Shown: piece after piece, positions 62,775-64,000 of the stretch
Layout: every line of letters starts with the position of its first letter
Numbering within the stretch: position 1 is the first letter of the stretch
Origin: Deltaproteobacteria bacterium
GTDB taxonomy: Bacteria; Desulfobacterota; Desulfobulbia; Desulfobulbales; Desulfurivibrionaceae
Assembly (NCBI GenBank): GCA_021802645.1
Contig: JAJZRO010000003.1
Span: 1 to 64,000, forward strand
Reading direction: 5' to 3'
DNA: 64,000 bases
Made by a program: the position numbers and the translations under genes
The notes under the pieces: generated by a model
Databases searched by the model: none
Seen by the model: the letters and a program-made list of their open reading frames with translations, nothing else
Told to the model about the DNA's origin: nothing

Positions 62775-63601
62775 GTTGTTTTTTCCGGCGATTGTCCTCT
62801 CTCCTGCTGCTGGGCGTGGTTTGGTTTATGCTGGCCGGCTGTGCGGCGACGCGTCCGGCGATGTTGCCTCTCGCTGCCGACGAAGAGCGGCAGGTGCGGC
62901 AACAGGTCTCCTCCCTCCTCATGCCGGCCGACGCCTGCGGCCGCTGCCTGGACGTGGAGGCGCGGATCGTGGTGCAATCCCTCTGGCAGTCGGGTACGTT
63001 GCAGGGCTATCTGCTGGCCCGGGAACCGGGGGCGTTCAAGTTCGTCGGTCTCTCTCCCCTCGGCCAGCCGCTCCTGATGCTGACTACCGACGGCGTCTCT
63101 TTTCGTTTCATCTCGGTGGCCGAGGCCGCTGCCTATGAAGGCCGCACCACCGCCGCCACCTTTCGCAAGTATGCGCCCCCCGGCCTCGATCCGCAGACTT
63201 CCTTTTTCTGGCTGATTGGCCGGCTGCCCCGTGATAGCCGGATCATTGGGATCAGTCGCGACGAGGACGGCGGAGGCTATTGGCTGGAGTTGGCCAACGG
63301 CGCGGCGGGGCATCATCGCGTGCTCTTCGACCCGGTTCAGGGCGTCATCAGTCGCGCCGTCCTGCTGGGAGAGGATGAGGAACCTCTTCTCGACGTGCGC
63401 TACGGCGCCTATCAACAGGTGGGCGCCCTCGGTGGCGCGGCCGGCTGCCGGATGCCCGGCACGGTTTCGGTGAGTGGCAGAGGGCATAATGGCGCGGCCT
63501 TGACCGTGCAATTCAGCAACTGGCTGTTGGGCACGACCTGCCGCGACAGGGATTTTGTCGTGACGGTGCCGCCCGGCTTTCAGACGGTGAGGGTGGAGTG
63601 A
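62771..63601 (+). CDS. LolB/DUF4292-like outer-membrane lipoprotein
   Basis: A 276-residue lipoprotein: signal peptide with lipobox LAGC (Cys24), then a beta-rich domain whose pattern (GTLQGYLLAREPGAFKFVGL; GQPLLMLTTDG) is that of LolB-like or DUF4292 proteins. Function in lipoprotein insertion is a guess. The stop overlaps the next start (GTGA). Confidence 0.75.
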   Translation: MSCFFRRLSSLLLLGVVWFMLAGCAATRPAMLPLAADEERQVRQQVSSLLMPADACGRCLDVEARIVVQSLWQSGTLQGYLLAREPGAFKFVGLSPLGQPLLMLTTDGVSFRFISVAEAAAYEGRTTAATFRKYAPPGLDPQTSFFWLIGRLPRDSRIIGISRDEDGGGYWLELANGAAGHHRVLFDPVQGVISRAVLLGEDEEPLLDVRYGAYQQVGALGGAAGCRMPGTVSVSGRGHNGAALTVQFSNWLLGTTCRDRDFVVTVPPGFQTVRVE

Positions 63602-64000
63602 ATCTCGATACGGTACTGGCGCAGGTCGCCAAGCCGAGCCGTTACTGTGGCAATGAGTTCAATGCGATAAAGAAGGAGTGGGAGACGGCGGCGCTGCGCA
63701 TGGTGCTCGCCTTCCCGGACCTCTATGAGATCGGCATGTCCCATCAGGGCTTGCAGATTCTCTACCATCTGGTGAACCGCCGGCCGGAGTGGCTGGCGGA
63801 ACGGGTCTATGCGCCGGACCGCGACCTCGAAAGGCTGTTGCGCCAAGAGGGGTTGCCGCTCTTTTCGCTCGAATCGCGGCGGCCGCTGGCCGACTTCGAT
63901 ATCCTCGGCATTACCCTGCCGTATGAGCTTTGCTACACCAACATCCTCACCATTCTCGAGCTGGCCGGTTTGCCCTTCCGGGCGGTGGAGCGCGACGAGC
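63598..64000 (+). CDS. TIGR03960-like radical SAM protein, 5' part
   Basis: The first 134 codons of a gene that runs off the window. YCGNEFNAIKKEW, FPDLYEIGMSHQGLQILY and ILGITLPYELCYTNIL are the N-terminal B12-binding-like region of the TIGR03960 radical SAM family. The radical SAM cluster motif would lie beyond the end. GTG at 63598 overlaps the preceding stop (GTGA). Confidence 0.85.
   Translation, partial: MNLDTVLAQVAKPSRYCGNEFNAIKKEWETAALRMVLAFPDLYEIGMSHQGLQILYHLVNRRPEWLAERVYAPDRDLERLLRQEGLPLFSLESRRPLADFDILGITLPYELCYTNILTILELAGLPFRAVERDE

Noticed and set aside
1-64000. tRNA genes, CRISPR arrays, prophage or restriction systems
   Set aside because: Looked for in all gaps; no cloverleaf-like CCA-end pattern, repeat-spacer array or phage gene set was seen by eye.

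Overview
The window looks like a chromosomal segment of a high-GC, Gram-negative, polarly flagellated anaerobe of the Desulfobacterota (Desulfobulbus-like). This is inferred from several things together: class I two-subunit fumarase, a MotE-like protein after fliJ, sigma-54 control of flagellar operons, a haem-c sensor kinase, a CooC-type ATPase, and the gene order rpsP-khpA-rimM-trmD-SPOUT-rplS-rnhB-yraN. No taxonomic search was possible, so the genus is uncertain.

Layout. 1-122: 3' end of a 5S rRNA gene and its terminator. 0.2-8.3 kb: a small membrane protein, then on the minus strand a haem-binding sensor kinase with an NtrC-type regulator and two tandem DHA2 drug exporters that share an almost identical 5' segment. 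8.2-9.1 kb is gene-free and holds two copies of a stem-loop site. 9.1-11.6 kb: a small heat-shock protein, an ArsR-regulated Cu/Zn efflux permease with a perfect operator, and an Ala/Pro-rich lipoprotein. 12.0-17.5 kb: a soluble kinase, rsmI, rlmE, yebC and ruvCAB. 17.6-22.0 kb: panB, motAB, a PilZ protein and both fumarase subunits. 22.1-26.6 kb (minus): ctpA-type protease and the ftsE-ftsX-envC cell-division set.

26.8-48.4 kb is a flagellar region. A FlrA-like master regulator, a TPR protein, a FlrB-like kinase whose phospho-acceptor His is replaced by Gln, and a FlrC-like regulator precede flgBC-fliEFGHIJ-motE. A second unit, fliK-flgD-flgE, follows. Each unit starts with a clear sigma-54 promoter. 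Between the two units lies a low-GC insertion of three minus-strand genes; two of them have the structure of integron gene cassettes (ORF followed within a few bases by an attC-like site), with no integrase in the window.

48.4-64.0 kb: a CooC-like ATPase, ileS-lspA-fabD, a 170-bp MITE-like element with terminal inverted repeats, ffh, the rpsP-khpA-rimM-trmD-SPOUT-rplS-rnhB-yraN run, pdxA-tmk, a TPR lipoprotein, a LolB-like lipoprotein, and the start of a B12-binding-type radical SAM gene that runs off the end. Many of these genes overlap by 1-4 bases, so long co-transcribed units are likely.

The strongest leads are the integrase-less cassettes inserted between flagellar operons, the secreted HExxH protein beside them, the His-to-Gln kinase, ruvC without a normal start codon, and the MITE-like element before ffh.
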